Below are positions 5,779-6,602 of a stretch of 6,602 bases of DNA, piece after piece. The translations under genes and the position numbers were made by a program. Source of the stretch: Ruminococcaceae bacterium UBA5408 (GTDB taxonomy: Bacteria; Bacillota; Clostridia; Oscillospirales; Acutalibacteraceae); NCBI GenBank assembly GCA_002407645.1, contig DHNU01000036.1, positions 1-6,602 of the forward strand. The letters run 5' to 3'. The stretch's first letter is position 1. Every line of letters begins with the position of its first letter. The notes below the pieces were generated by a model, which was not told the origin of the DNA, searched no databases, and saw only the letters and a program-made list of their open reading frames with translations.

Positions 5779-6540
5779 TTAAGCCTCCTTTTCCAGCAGT
5801 TCATCTGTAAATTTCAGATAATCTTTAGCAATATTATTCCTTGGTGAATAATCCAAAATATTTTGCTGGACGGACTGGGCTTCACTTGCCGCAACGCTGG
5901 TTCTTATGTAAGTATCAAACACGCGAATATTCAAATCCTTTGCTATAAGTTCAGCAGTTCCGCGTATTTCTCTTCCCAAAAGAGTACGCGGATTAAATTT
6001 TGTTAAAAGTATTCCTGCAATTGTAAGGTTCGGATTGCAGTATTTTTTTACACGTTCAACTGTTTCGTAAAGCTGGGAAATTCCCTGAAGGCTGAAAATA
6101 TCTGAAAGCATCGGTACTACAATGATATCTGAAGCCGTAAATGCATTAATTGTTAAAATTCCAAGAGCGGGAGGTGTATCTAACAGTATGAAGTCATAAT
6201 TTTCGAGAATGGGTTTGATAGCCTCTTTAAGTAAATATTCCCTTCCGGTATTCGTAAACTCAAGCTCAATTCCGCTAAGTAAAATACTCGATATGATAAC
6301 ATCGGCTGTATCTGTTTTTTGAATTGCAAACTGAGTTTTTACGTCACCTTTCAGTACATCATAAATTGTTGCACTCGTTTCGGTTTCAGCGCCGACACAA
6401 AACCCCAAATTACCCTGGGGGTCCATATCTATTATTAAAACGCGGTATCCTTTTTTAACAAGTCCTGCCGCCAAGTTGCAGGTAGTTGTTGTTTTTCCGA
6501 CGCCGCCTTTCTGATTTGAAATGGAAATAACCATACTCAT
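5779..6540 (-). CDS. ParA/Soj-family ATPase without an adjacent parB
   Basis: A 253-residue P-loop ATPase of the ParA/MinD group, the length of B. subtilis Soj. Numbered from the chosen ATG it shows the deviant Walker A box KGGVGKTT (11-18, signature Lys11 and Lys16), the LIIDMDPQGN block (35-44) with D38 and D40, Walker B ILLDTPPAL (118-126, D121), and the switch/DNA-binding region around YIRTSVAASEA (211-221). There is no N-terminal helix-turn-helix as in plasmid type Ia ParA and no amphipathic C-terminal helix clearly like MinD, so a nucleoid-binding ParA is the best reading. A longer frame from TTG at 6576 is possible, but AAAGGGG (6550-6556) lies 9 nt before the ATG at 6540 and the extra 12 residues fit nothing in the family. 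The next gene is comFB-like, not parB. It may position a cell component rather than segregate a chromosome; the cargo cannot be read from the sequence. Confidence 0.93.
   Translation of the reverse strand: MSMVISISNQKGGVGKTTTTCNLAAGLVKKGYRVLIIDMDPQGNLGFCVGAETETSATIYDVLKGDVKTQFAIQKTDTADVIISSILLSGIELEFTNTGREYLLKEAIKPILENYDFILLDTPPALGILTINAFTASDIIVVPMLSDIFSLQGISQLYETVERVKKYCNPNLTIAGILLTKFNPRTLLGREIRGTAELIAKDLNIRVFDTYIRTSVAASEAQSVQQNILDYSPRNNIAKDYLKFTDELLEKEA
5784..5790 (-). promoter_or_regulatory. Shine-Dalgarno of the comFB-like gene, embedded in the parA coding end
   Basis: AAGGAGG overlaps the final Lys-Glu-Ala codons of parA, and the parA TAA (5779-5781) falls between it and the comFB ATG. 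The 13-nt spacing is longer than optimal. The layout suggests that ribosomes finishing parA help initiate the second gene, tying the two protein levels together. Confidence 0.75.
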
Positions 6541-6549
6541 TCTGATAAT

Positions 6550-6556
6550 CCCCTTT
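6550..6556 (-). promoter_or_regulatory. Shine-Dalgarno that fixes the ATG start of parA
   Basis: AAAGGGG on the minus strand, 9 nt upstream of the ATG at 6540. It decides between this ATG and the upstream in-frame TTG at 6576, which has no purine-rich site and lies almost at the predicted transcription start. Confidence 0.8.
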
Positions 6557-6584
6557 GTGTGAATATCCGCAAACAATACTATAT

Positions 6585-6590
6585 ATTATA
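6585..6590 (-). promoter_or_regulatory. Probable -10 box of the parA-comFB operon
   Basis: A perfect TATAAT on the minus strand, 28 nt upstream of the parA Shine-Dalgarno, predicting a transcription start near 6578 and a leader of about 38 nt. The matching -35 box would fall at about 6608, just outside the window, so the promoter cannot be confirmed here. Confidence 0.55.
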
Positions 6591-6602
6591 CCGTTTCTTT
6601 CA

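Noticed and set aside
6541..6576. Upstream TTG start adding 12 residues to ParA
   Set aside because: It has no ribosome binding site, lies almost on the predicted transcription start, and the extra residues do not belong to the ParA family; the ATG at 6540 has AAAGGGG at 9 nt.

Overview
The window (roughly 38% G+C by eye, strong AGGAGG-type ribosome binding sites, a B. subtilis-type riboflavin gene order, a Soj-like ParA and a ComFB-family protein) looks like the chromosome of a low-GC Firmicute, most likely a clostridial lineage. That placement is inferred from style and gene families. No rRNA or species marker is present, and I do not name a genus. I see no insertion sequence, phage gene, tRNA, CRISPR array or direct-repeat array.

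Region 1 (1-3411, + strand) is a riboflavin biosynthesis operon in the order ribD-ribE-ribBA-ribH. ribD is cut by the left edge and lacks about 20 N-terminal codons. Gaps between genes are 14, 11 and 20 nt, and each downstream gene has a good Shine-Dalgarno sequence. Together the products cover both branches of the pathway: GTP to the pyrimidine intermediate (RibA part of RibBA, then RibD), ribulose 5-phosphate to the four-carbon unit (RibB part of RibBA), then lumazine synthase (RibH) and riboflavin synthase (RibE). The pyrimidine phosphatase step is not encoded here. Any FMN riboswitch would lie to the left of the window.

Region 2 (3420-5157, - strand) is a two-gene lipid operon that converges on ribH with only 8 nt between stop codons. 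It encodes a YegS/DagK-type lipid kinase followed by a PAP2-type membrane phosphatase, and the two coding sequences overlap by 8 nt. A lipid kinase and a lipid-phosphate phosphatase made from coupled genes suggest a lipid phosphorylation/dephosphorylation cycle. The kinase deviates from the DgkB consensus at two conserved acidic positions.

Region 3 (5303-6540, - strand) is a second two-gene operon: an orphan ParA/Soj-like ATPase, then a ComFB-family protein. The Shine-Dalgarno of the second gene lies inside the last codons of parA. A strong hairpin at 5247-5276 follows the pair. No parB is present in the window. The ComFB-like protein carries an extra basic, probably disordered N-terminal tail of about 60 residues. 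This pair is the most interesting part of the window: it may be a ParA-type positioning system whose partner is a ComFB-domain protein rather than ParB. That is a hypothesis from gene arrangement and tail composition, not a demonstrated function.
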